Shown: positions 23,201 through 32,005 of the stretch, one piece after another
Position numbering within the stretch: position 1 is the first letter of the stretch
Layout of the letters: each line of letters starts with the position of its first letter
Origin: Anarhynchus alexandrinus
Taxonomy: Eukaryota; Chordata; Aves; Charadriiformes; Charadriidae
Length of the DNA: 64,000 nucleotides
Reading direction: 5' to 3'
Assembly (NCBI GenBank): GCA_008711295.1
Contig: VUYV01000020.1
Location: forward strand, 2,777,296 to 2,841,295
Program-made: the position numbers and the translations under genes
The notes under the pieces: model-generated
What the model was told of the DNA's origin: nothing
The model's database searches: none
What the model saw: only the letters and a program-made list of their open reading frames with translations

Positions 23201-24890
23201 TAAGATACCCATTTCTATTGCTCATTGACTTACTCTGTCAGTAAGTACGTTCATGCCTTCTTTCGGGATCTGCTTGTAAATGTCTACAACTGCTTTTTCC
23301 CAGTGCTGCCTATTAAACCAGCTGTTTTCTATGCCCACAGAAGGTACCAAGTACTGGGGTGGTAATACAGTCAGTTCTTACCCTGCAGACAGTATGGTCC
23401 CCTGCTTCCTTTTCTGTCTTTATCAGGATGTTCGTCATTCTTCTATGCCAAGCTATCCCAGAGACACTGTCTTTTTCTGGTGTCTCTGTGCAGCTTTTGA
23501 CACAACCCACAGTTATCACAGTAAAATGCAAGGTTCTATCTCAGCATCTTTTCTTCTGTCCCGTTTGGTTGTGATACTGGAGGGACAGATTCCATTGTCA
23601 GAAATGCAGAGATGCAGTTGGTTCCCACCAGGACAGTATTCAGTGCAAGGGCTGTAGCCCAGAGCTGACAAGCACTGCTAGAGGTAACCACCAAGGGAAG
23701 ACAATTGGTTCTGTAAGGCTTTGCTCCTTTTTTAAGGGCTGCCTCCCAGATTCAGTATTTCACAATGAACAAGCAGAGAAGACAGGCATACAGCACCTGG
23801 TTCCTTAGGAAGTCTCCCTCAGAGCATGAAGGTTTCAGCAGTGTGGGTATGATGGCAGGCCTCCGCAGGAACTGCCATCAACCTATTTAGTCTCTTGGTG
23901 GTCAGTACCAGACCCTAAAAGGAAAGAAAAAGAGCCTTCAGAGAAGGCTCACTTGAGTGACCCACCTATACTGAAGTTACTTCCAGGCTGAAGTACACAC
24001 CATAATGAATTGATTGCTGTAGTTCCACTCCTGCCTTTTTCTAAATAGGGTAAAAAAGGTTCAATTTTATGTCCTCTGCCTTATGTGTTAAAAGCTAATG
24101 GAGGTTCTTACTTCAGTCAAGTGGTAAGAACTTTGCCCATGGAACAGGAAGATCTAAATTGTGTTCTTGCTTGTGCAGACTCTGGATAAACTTCCAAATG
24201 AGTACAGAGGTTACACAGTTTAATCCAGAACCTGTGACTGGATGAACATATTTTGTAACTTTAAAAAAAGCTAGTATCTGGAACGAGAGATTGTAATTGA
24301 TATCTAAAAAGAGGGGGGAAGGTACAGTCTTTAACGTGCTTAATTGTTGGGTTTTCAATTCTGAATAAATCCTCATTTTTGTATGGAATAAAAAAAATGT
24401 AAATTTTCAAAGAACAAAAATAAGCCAAGATATAAAGCTGTTTAAATCAAACCAGAAGTTAAAATGGAACTCTTAAGGATACCTGTGGTGACAGTATTGA
24501 GCAGGAAGCCAGTCTTTTCAGTCATTTCATAGCTGATAAGCAAAATCAACTTAATTGTTAGTAGTGGTAGGGCATAGAGTACTTTCAGTATTGCAGCTGA
24601 ATACAATTTAGAATAAAATAATGAAGATAAGATTTCCTGGCGCATAGAAGAGCTGTATTTCTACAAGTGAAAGTAAATGGTGTCATTATTTTAAATATAG
24701 AATACCCTACAATGGACTAATGAGATAATTGGATAATTTGAAACAATAATATTGCAGGTTTAAAGCATTGCCAGCTTTTCTCAGTAGTTTGGTGTCTTTA
24801 TTTTTCCTTGCACTTTTCTAGTGGAGTCACTTAAAGATCTTGATTAATTCTACATTCATTCCTTTTGTTTTCTTTCTTTGCTTCTGTTAG
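20263..24890 (+). other. GLP1R: GLP1R intron (TM7-C-tail)
   Basis: About 4.6 kb without coding exons. The 22300-23280 part is pyrimidine-skewed on the + strand and may be an old, unrecognised repeat read in reverse. It ends in acceptor tttgcttctgttag. Confidence 0.75.
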
Positions 24891-25058
24891 GTTCAGATGG
24901 AGTTTCGGAAAAGCTGGGAGCGCTGGAGATTGGAGCATTTGTATGTCCAGAGAGACAGCAGTATGAAACCTCTGAAGTGTCCAGCCAACAGCATCAGTAG
25001 TGGAGGCACAGTAGGCAGTAGTGTCTACGCTGCCACTTGTCAGGCCACATTCAGCTAA
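24891..25058 (+). CDS. GLP1R: GLP1R C-terminal exon with stop codon
   Basis: Encodes [20 protein letters not shown] and 35 further residues, ending ATCQATFS then TAA at 25056-25058. This is helix 8 and the cytoplasmic tail that controls arrestin binding and internalisation. The KPLKC cysteine aligns with the human palmitoylation site C438. The serine-rich segment ([11 protein letters not shown]) corresponds to the human phosphorylated tail. The 55-residue length equals human; the last residues differ (QATFS versus QASCS). Confidence 0.97.
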   Translation, partial: VQMEFRKSWERWRLEHLYVQRDSSMKPLKCPANSISSGGTVGSSVYAATCQATFS

Positions 25059-25497
25059 GGCTTCTGCAGGTGAATCAGACTGAGAACAATGAACTGTATA
25101 ATATACCTGAAAACCCTTAAATACCCAAGCAAGTGGCTTAAGTATGCCATCTCCAGCAAGAAACTTAAGCATATGCTACTCATTGCCTGCAGGCTGTTGG
25201 ACAAAGGTTTCTAGGGAAAGCAATCTGCTAATGTAATCAACACATCAGAGGAAAAATTTATCACGTCTAAAGTAAGTTAAGAGTTTCTTCCTATTTGCAC
25301 ACAAGGCCTCCAGGTGTCCAAAACTAAAGCATAGCATTGATCCAGTCTGAAACCACAGGGTCAATGGCTTATTACTGTTGAGTGGGCGAGCTGAGTGATC
25401 AACTGATTAAATTACAAGGATACAGAATATGATTATTGCCAAAAAATACATTTAGACTTTTATGGGGATAGGGTAAGGTGCTATCACCCGTTTTAGA

Positions 25498-25503
25498 AAT
25501 AAA
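25498..25503 (+). terminator. GLP1R: Candidate polyadenylation signal AATAAA (proximal)
   Basis: Exact AATAAA about 440 bp after the stop codon. Confidence 0.45.
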
Positions 25504-25697
25504 GAACTTAGTTGGGACATAACTTGCGTTTTAGGGAAGAATCAGTTTTGTAGTAAGAGTTTCCTAAAGCTAAAGTTGAAAATATGCTTACCTCTTTTCT
25601 GGGTAGGTGAAGAAGCAGCATTCTGAAGGTCTATCGATACAGCGGGTAGCATGGTGTACATTTCTGAATGCTATTTTTAAGCTTCACTTGAAAAAAA

Positions 25698-25703
25698 AAT
25701 AAA
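25698..25703 (+). terminator. GLP1R: Candidate polyadenylation signal AATAAA (distal)
   Basis: Exact AATAAA following an A-run, about 640 bp after the stop codon. Which signal is used cannot be told from sequence. Confidence 0.4.
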
Positions 25704-26029
25704 CCAAAACCAGTATCTGGTAGGGGCCTCTTCTGCTATTAATAGGTGCACGTTAGCTCTGTGTAATGGATGGGGCTGAATACACAGCTGAATGCACAGC
25801 CCTTCTGTTTTCATATGGTACTCTGCCTCTGGCACACAGGTGTTAACAGGGATGGGATTATGACTTGCGCTTCAAGAGGGTATTTTCTTTCTAAGATATA
25901 CTCTGCTTCTTGTGGGTGTGAACACACAGAAGCCAGCTTGTGGCCACAGCTGGTCTTAGCAGCCTTCGCCTATTTGGAGAAGATTCGGTAGTTCACAGCC
26001 TGGGCTCGCTTTTGTTTCTCCTCCAGCCT

Positions 26030-26160
26030 TGTTCGTGTTCTCCCGACGAGAGGTGCCCACAGGCTGCCGCGCCCGGGCTGGCGGGAGGGCGGCTCTCCGG
26101 CAGGCTGCGGGTTCAGCACGGCGGACAGCTCCCGACCCCCGCTCCGCCCGGGGCGCGCTG
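26030..26160. promoter_or_regulatory. Small CpG-rich block downstream of GLP1R
   Basis: About 130 bp dense in CpG (ccgcgcccgg, gcacggcgga, gcccggggcgcgc) within otherwise AT-rich DNA, roughly 1 kb past the GLP1R stop. It could be an orphan CpG island or promoter of an unannotated transcript. No protein gene is recognisable beside it. Confidence 0.4.
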
Positions 26161-26235
26161 CCTTCCTCCTCCTCCTCTTCCTCCTTCTCCTCCTCCTCCT
26201 CCTCCTCTTCCTCCTCCTCCTTCTCCTCTTCTTTC
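26161..26235 (+). repeat. (TCC)n pure polypyrimidine tract, 75 bp
   Basis: Every base from 26161 to 26235 on the + strand is C or T, mostly CCT/TCC triplets with CTT interruptions. The other strand is GGA-rich, a sequence type able to form G-quadruplex or triplex structures. Open frames across it encode only Ser- or Glu-rich low complexity. Confidence 0.9.
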
Positions 26236-29200
26236 GCCTCCACAGCCTGCCCGCCGTCAGCGGGCTTCAAAAAATATCCCCCCACAAACTACTATCCTAA
26301 ACTCAATGGGCTTTTCTCTGTTTCAAACTGCGAGGGCTCTTGTAGTGAACGCATCTACACTGCTCATTGTCTGTTACCCTCCCTGATGTTTACAAGAGTT
26401 GCTGGGGGAAAAAAAGGAGAGGTACCTTTACAAGCAGGACGTGATGCATTGCATCACTTAGTAACAAGCTTTACATATCTTTACTTAGCTGTTAGTCAGG
26501 CTCCCTATACAACAAAGAGGCAAGGTGCCAAAGACTAGCTCTGAGAATATCCCTGTCCATAGCCACCTTGTAATCACTAACTTCCATGGCATAGCAGTTA
26601 GACTGCAGAGAGAAAAAAAAAATAGTTTTCAAGTCTTTTTGCAGTTGCATTCACATCCTCCATTGCCAAGAAAAGGACTGGATGGATATTCTGGGATGTA
26701 ATTCAGCATCTTTCCTGCCTGAAGCTAGATTGCTTTGCATGGCATTATTTAATCATTGTATTAGAATCCAAATTGCCAACAGGGTGGATTAGTTTTACAA
26801 TCATCAGGTTAGAATTGAATTAGAGAGGATGGGTTACCTTCTGCTATAATGCTTGTAATTGAGCTCCGGGGGGGGGGAAGTCAGACATGTTTGTAGAAAT
26901 CCACCACAGTTCTCGGGCTGGCTTATGTACGTTAAGCATGCTGGCTTCTACACAGGCCGCTTCCAGGCTGTGCCTTCCTAACATCGGTTGCAGAGCTGAC
27001 CTTGGAATGAAGCACCTCAGGTTCTTCTGTAAATTTAATAACTAGCTTCTATGTTGTGTCACCATCAATACAATACCTGACTACTACGTGTGTATGTTAA
27101 CTGCTGTCCTGCAAGTTAATTAATTAGCCTCCTGTACCTAGAGAGTATGCTTGATGCTTCTGTTTAACATCTACCCTTAAGTGCTTTGAAGAGGAAAAGA
27201 CTGATAAAGTTAGTCACTGGTAGGTGAACAGGCAGCATGACGACAGATGAAATTTACAGCTGTATGATAACGCACACTGGAGGGAATCGTTTCACTCATG
27301 AATATTCAAGAGTGGGTGCTAGTTTTCCAGGGCCCTGCTTAGTTGTGTGCAAACCTGGAAAAAAAAAGTTTCTGCTACTTGTGCAGATGTTAGCAAGATG
27401 ATAGTTTTGCTATGACAATAGGAAGTTATGGAGATGTTTCAACTCACTATTATGCTGGAAAAACTATGTAACAAATGAAAGAGGGCAGACATAGGAATAA
27501 AGAGTATTTACATGTATAGTAATAAACCTGTACTTAGTTGCTGTCACAAGATTCTTGCAACGGTTTGATATGCGTTTGAGTTACTCGGCTCTTTTTGCCC
27601 CTCCTTTGTCACTTAAGAACTGAGGGCTTTGGGCCCATGAGAATAGCTCCAGCACCAGATGTCAAACTTACCTTTGTAACTTCTGCCTTGTTAGAATCCA
27701 AGAGAAAAACAAGATGACAAAGTGAGATCTTAGCCAAGCAGAGGGTTGCAGTAGAATTTTTTTTTTTCCTCTCTGATTACGCTCTTACTCCTTCAAACCT
27801 TTGTAAATCCCCTCTAAGTACTGAGGGAACAACTCAGTGAAAGTAATTGCCTCCAAAACAGAATTACAGTAACTGCGTATTTTGAGAAGTACTTTCAGCA
27901 AGGCCTAAACACCAATTTCTCCATCATACTTTATCTACTTTAGTAAAGCCTTTTACAAGCCTTTGTTGAATTTATAATGTGCATTTATTTGAGTAGCATG
28001 AAATAAGCAAAGCAACACAAAGCACTGGAACAGATGAACTGTGTGAATTTTTATTTCTTGTGCCTTTCAGCTCCATGCTCACTTATTGTGGTAAATTGTT
28101 TCAAGAAGCATTAAATAGAAGAGTCTATAAATTCACCTGGACATAACGTAACTAGAGTTTATAGCAAATGAGAACGTCATTTCCAGCATTGCTGCTATAA
28201 AGTTTTATAAATTCATGGATGTTACCTTATATTTAATATTTATTTGCATGTATTTCCTTGTTTTAAAAAACACCCACAGAATCTAACTGTACAAGATGTC
28301 AGATTATCAACTCCCTGTAAACGTTAGTTATGTTTATTTTTATCCTTGTGAATAAAGTTTCAACTCACAAAATTCTGTCACTTACTCATGTATTTACCTT
28401 AAGTATCACCTGACTACTTCTAACTCTGTAATTAGAAGAACACTTTCTAAGAAGAACACTTTCACAGTTCATGGTTCTCCAAAAGAAGATATATTTGCAA
28501 CTCTGTGCCCACCACAAAAAGGCCTTTGAACTTGCAGAGGCTATGTTAAGCAAAACCAAAATGCAGCATGTTATTTGTATAGTCAGAAGGAATCAGAACT
28601 CTGAGGGGTTTTTACCAAAGGATGGTGGAATATGTGCAAATCCAAAAATTCTGTGCTTGTCTTTAAATAGCAGCATTTGGAATTTATATGAGACCAATAC
28701 TAGAAGCTAAGAGAGCGCTGTGGTGAGCTACTAAGAGATGCTTAGGAACATTAAACATATTACTTGTGCTTTAATCTACTGTTCTCTTTCCAGTCCAATT
28801 AAATTCAATAAAGGACACTTCCTTTTGTTTCCCTAACCAATGATGGAACATTGGGTAAGTCAAGCCTGAACACCCCGTGTAACTTAAATTAGAAAAGGCA
28901 TAACAAAACAGGATTTGAAACAACAATTTGTGACTTTTCTTCACATCTCAGTCTTCATAGGTATGAGCTCTACCAGCTGCTTTTCGCTATGAATTAATGA
29001 TTTGTCTTAATGCAATGATCTATATATTGAAAAATACCAGTGGATCATACAAGAAGTATACCTGACAGTCTGTGGGATGATGGTGAGAAGTATTGTCAGC
29101 TGTGCTGTGTTAGAGGGACTAAATCCAATGACAGGGCAAATCCCCTTCTGCCTGAGGGCCTCTTGCATTTCCATGTCTGCTGCACACTGACCCTAATCTT

Positions 29201-29649
29201 TTTCAAAATAATGGTTAAAGAAAAATGTGTATTACCTGCCAGGAATAATAAATCTTTTTTGCTTACACCGCAAACTAGGAGAGCTTTAATATGAAGTGAA
29301 CAGGGCACTTGCATCAAAATGAGATGTCCTTGTTAGATGCAACACGCGAGTGCAAACAGCAGCAACTGCCTATTTCAGCTATACAGATAGCCTTTTTCTC
29401 ATGTCTTTTCTTCAGCAAGAGGATTCTAGCCAGTGCTGGGAAGACAAGCAGTTGGCCATTCTACTAAAGGGGTTATCAAACACCGACCTTCTGCTTACCC
29501 ACTAGTGGCAAAGCTCAGCAGGAGCTGAAATGCACCAGCTGACAGCTACAGCTGTGGAAAGGCCGTCCCTCTCGGTGCCGCTGCGACAGCGCCCAAACCA
29601 GCTGCCCGCGGGTTTGCTGCCCGGCCCTGGCCCCCCAGGAAACGAGACC
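26236..29649. other. Intergenic region between the GLP1R and SAYSD1 3' ends
   Basis: About 3.4 kb with no recognised gene. It has an 11-G run at 26868-26878 and a TTAATTAATTAG cluster near 27116-27127. A 14-bp tandem duplication (agaagaacactttc at 28434-28447 and 28450-28463) is present. Two CCACTAG-type motifs are discussed elsewhere. Confidence 0.75.
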
Positions 29650-29671
29650 ACAGCGCCCGCTTTGCTACGGC

Positions 29672-29677
29672 TTTATT
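29672..29677 (-). terminator. SAYSD1: SAYSD1 polyadenylation signal AATAAA (minus strand)
   Basis: TTTATT on the + strand is AATAAA on the coding strand, 172 bp past the SAYSD1 stop codon. It is the first canonical signal and implies a short 3' UTR ending near 29645-29660. Confidence 0.6.
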
Positions 29678-29848
29678 CGGGACCGGACCGCGCCCGAGGA
29701 AACCGGGCCAGGAGTAAGGCGTAAGCGGCGTTTTGCATAGAAATAACTCCCTTCTCCTCCTCCTCCCCCAGCCCTTCCTCGGATCCGTGGTCCGGAGGTG
29801 GTGGGCGGAGGCCGCCCCGCAAAGCGGCCGTCCCCGCCGGGCCGGTCG

Positions 29849-30145
29849 CTACCTGCCGGCGGCGGGCCGGTAGTACAGCTCCCGCTCCAGCTGCTCGGCC
29901 GTCAGCGTCCCGGCGATGGAGGCGCAGCCGGGGTTGAAGACGGAGTAGGCGCTGAGCTCGCCCCGCCGCCGCTCGGCGGGGCCGCGGGTGCCGGCGTACA
30001 TCCAGTAGAGGAGGGAGAGGACGAAGTAGGGCAGCCCCAGCTCCAGCTCCGCGAACAGCGCCAGCAGCACCGCCCACAGCAGCACCTTCAGCAGCAGCGG
30101 ACGCGCCCACACCGGAGCCGCCGCCGCCGCCCCGCCGGGACGGGC
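29849..30145 (-). CDS. SAYSD1: SAYSvFN domain-containing protein 1, exon 2 (C-terminal part)
   Basis: Encodes 98 residues and the TAG stop at 29851-29849. The family signature SAYSVFNPGC is present, followed by GTLTAEQLERELYYRPAAGR, nearly the same as the human C-terminus. Before it are two adjacent hydrophobic segments, PLLLKVLLWAVLLALF and LPYFVLSLLYWMYAG, the membrane hairpin of the family. SAYSD1 is an ER-membrane protein reported to sense UFMylated ribosomes at the translocon and help clear stalled translocation products; that role is from the literature, not the sequence. The splice acceptor CTGCCTCCACAG lies at 30157-30146. An alternative reading starts at ATG 30181 inside the intron (MPDRHVSLLPPQ) and would need an unspliced or alternative transcript. 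The gene converges on GLP1R, as in human. Confidence 0.95.
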   Translation of the reverse strand, partial: ARPGGAAAAAPVWARPLLLKVLLWAVLLALFAELELGLPYFVLSLLYWMYAGTRGPAERRRGELSAYSVFNPGCASIAGTLTAEQLERELYYRPAAGR

Positions 30146-30233
30146 CTGTGGAGGCAGCAGCGAGACGTGGCGGTCAGGCACTGACCCGCCGCCACACGGG
30201 CCCCCGTCCCGCCCCCCCCACCTCGGCGCTCAC
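30146..30233 (-). other. SAYSD1: SAYSD1 intron, 88 bp (inferred)
   Basis: Bounded on the coding strand by GTGAGC at 30233-30228 and CCACAG ending at 30146. It is GC-rich and unusually short. Phase 0 on both sides. It is predicted from consensus sites only. Confidence 0.65.
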
Positions 30234-30329
30234 CTCAACGCTGCCGCCCGGGCCCGCCGTCGCGGCGACCCGCTGTTCCTCGGCGGCCTCCGGAGCCGCG
30301 GCTATTCCCGGCGGCTCCGCGGGGCGCGG
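30234..30329 (-). CDS. SAYSD1: SAYSD1 exon 1, visible 3' part (start codon missing)
   Basis: Thirty-two in-frame codons ending APEAAEEQRVAATAGPGGSV-E, directly followed by a consensus donor. No stop interrupts the frame. The human protein is about 183 residues; here 32 + 98 = 130 are visible, so roughly 50 N-terminal residues are absent. Neither this segment nor the coding strand up to about 30510 contains an ATG in any frame. The frame runs into the N at 30330. The most likely explanation is that the N stands for lost GC-rich sequence that includes the start codon. The N-terminus is poorly conserved, so identity of this exon rests on frame, splice sites and position. Confidence 0.6.
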
Positions 30330-30330
30330 N
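30330..30330. other. Unresolved base (N) at SAYSD1 exon 1
   Basis: Single N in extremely GC-rich DNA next to a G4-type motif, the usual context of sequencing dropout. It may be a collapsed gap of unknown length. Confidence 0.6.
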
Positions 30331-30598
30331 CCTCTGACGGCGGGGCGAGGGGCGGGGCCCGGGAGCGTTGCCGGGCAGCGCGCGCGCCGCCCTGCGGGCC
30401 GGCCCGAGGGGGCGGCGGGGCTGAGGCGGTGGTGGGGTGTGTCCTGTTTAGACCTCAGTGACTAATGTTGACACCAAAAAGAAAAGTGGGGGGGGGAGAG
30501 AATGAAGCATGGGGTGACCCAAGTCTGGAGAGGGTGAATGAGACGTTTGCAGCTGGGGTGACTAGCAACATCTGTGTTAGGCCTTCGAGTCACCGTGT

Positions 30599-31790
30599 TC
30601 ATAGAATCATAGAATCATGGAAGGTTTGGGTTGGAAGGGACCTTGAAGATAATCGAGTTCCAACCCCCCTGCCATGGGCAGGGACACCTCCCTCTAGACC
30701 ACATTGCTCAAAGCCCCATCCAGCCTGGCCTTGAACACCTCCAGGGATGGGGCAGCCACAGCTTCCCTGGGCAATGCATTCCAGTGCCTCACCACCCTCA
30801 CAGTGAAAACTTTCTTCCTAGTACCTAAGCTACGCCTACCCTCTTTCAGTTTAGTACCATTACCCTTCATCCTATCACTACACTCCCTGATAAACTCCCC
30901 ATCTTTCCTGTAATGCCCCCTTTAGGTACTGGAAGGCAGCTATAAGGTCTCCCCGGAGCCTTCTCTTCTCCAGGCTGAACAACCCCAACTCTCTCAGCCT
31001 GTCCTCATAGGAGAGGTGCTCCAGCCCTCTGATCATCTTCATGGCCCTCCTCTGGACACACTCCAACAGGTCCATGTCTTTCCTATGTTGGGGGCCCCAG
31101 AACTGCACATAGTACTCCAGGTGGGGTCTCACCAGAACAGAACAGAGGGGCAGAATCACCTCCCTCAACCTGCTGGCCACATTGCTTTTGATGCAGCCCA
31201 GGATACGGTTGGCTTTCTGGGCTGTGAGCGCACATTGCCCGCTCATCCACCAACACCCCCATGTTCTTCTCCTCAGGGCTGCTCTCAATCCATTCTCTGC
31301 CCAGTCTGTCTTTGTGCTTGGGCTTGCCCCAACCCACGTGCAGGACCTTGCACTTGGCCTTGTTGAACTTCATGCGGTTTGAACAGGCCCACCTCTAAAG
31401 CCTGTCCAGGTCCCTCTGGATGGCATCCCTTCCCTCCATCGTGTCAACTGCACCACACAGCTTGGTGTCGTCAGCAAACATGTTGAGGGTGCACTCAATC
31501 CCACTGTCCTTGTCGCCAGCAAAGATGTCAAATAGTGCTGGTCCCAATATTGACCCCTGAGGAACACCACTCGTCACTGGTCACCACTTGGACATTGAGC
31601 TGTTGACCGCAACTCTTCGAGTGTGGCCATCCAGCCAGTTCCTTATCCACTGAGCGCTCCATCTGTAAAATCCATGTCTCTCCAATTTAGAGATAAGGAT
31701 ATCGTGTGGGACAGTGTCAAATGCTTTGGACAAGTCCAGGTAGATGATGTCAGGTGCTCTTCCTTTATCCACCAACACTGTAACATTTTA
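30599..31790 (-). mobile_element. CR1 LINE, 5'-truncated, with decayed reverse transcriptase
   Basis: About 1.2 kb. The 3' end is at 30599 with the duplicated catagaat octamers, and the 5' truncation is near 31790. The minus strand encodes the C-terminal part of a CR1 reverse transcriptase. Readable motifs are [30 protein letters not shown], the catalytic FADDT and the downstream [20 protein letters not shown]. The frame is broken by a TGA at 31583-31581, a TAG just after the [10 protein letters not shown] segment near 31393, and a frameshift near 31250. It is therefore inactive. There is no target duplication, as usual for CR1. It lies 160-270 bp beyond SAYSD1 exon 1. Confidence 0.95.
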
Positions 31791-32005
31791 GGGAAGCGCT
31801 GAGCAGCCTGGGCAGGGGCGGCATGGAGGACGAGGGCACCCATGCTGGGACAGCCAGCAGGCCCCACTCTCGGTGGGGCGAGAGGAGCCGGGGCTCTCCC
31901 TGTGCCTGGCTGTGGAGAAGCGCACGGCGGGCTCCCTCCAACGCAGGCCGGTGGGCCTCGCCGGCCTCCCTTGGCACGGATGTCTGCTAAAACCGGGTCA
32001 GGCCA
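31791..32005. other. GC-rich block at the CR1 5' junction
   Basis: About 215 bp of GC-rich, CpG-containing sequence between the CR1 5' end and AT-rich intergenic DNA. It is not recognised as CR1 or as a gene. It could be part of another repeat or a small CpG island. Confidence 0.5.

Larger units (their letters stand above)
25059..25720 (+). other. GLP1R: GLP1R 3' UTR (inferred)
   Basis: Non-coding sequence after the GLP1R stop containing two canonical AATAAA hexamers, at 25498-25503 and 25698-25703. The 3' end is placed shortly after the second one by inference. Use of the first would give a 3' UTR near 460 nt, of the second near 665 nt. Confidence 0.5.
29560..30440. promoter_or_regulatory. 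SAYSD1: CpG island over SAYSD1
   Basis: Very high GC with abundant CpG across the whole gene and its upstream flank. GGGGCGGGG (Sp1-type GC box) at 30349-30357 lies inside a G-quadruplex-type pattern at 30342-30363 (four runs of at least three G with short loops). The promoter presumably lies in the 30330-30440 part, reading leftwards. No TATA box is seen, as expected for a CpG-island promoter. Confidence 0.7.

Noticed and set aside
25940..26538. Overlapping open frames on both strands with Ser-, Pro- or Glu-rich proteins
   Set aside because: They are produced by the stop-free TCC/GGA tract and CpG block, not by a gene.
29499..29511. CCACTAGTGGCA as a CTCF site
   Set aside because: It lacks one base of the core spacing and is a near-palindrome that matches poorly in either direction.
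29673..30110. 145-codon minus-strand open frame and 128-codon plus-strand frame over SAYSD1
   Set aside because: They are alternative frames of GC-rich SAYSD1 coding DNA; only the 29849-30145 frame carries the SAYSVFN signature.
30878..31580. Several minus-strand open frames with reverse-transcriptase words
   Set aside because: They are fragments of one broken CR1 element, not host genes.
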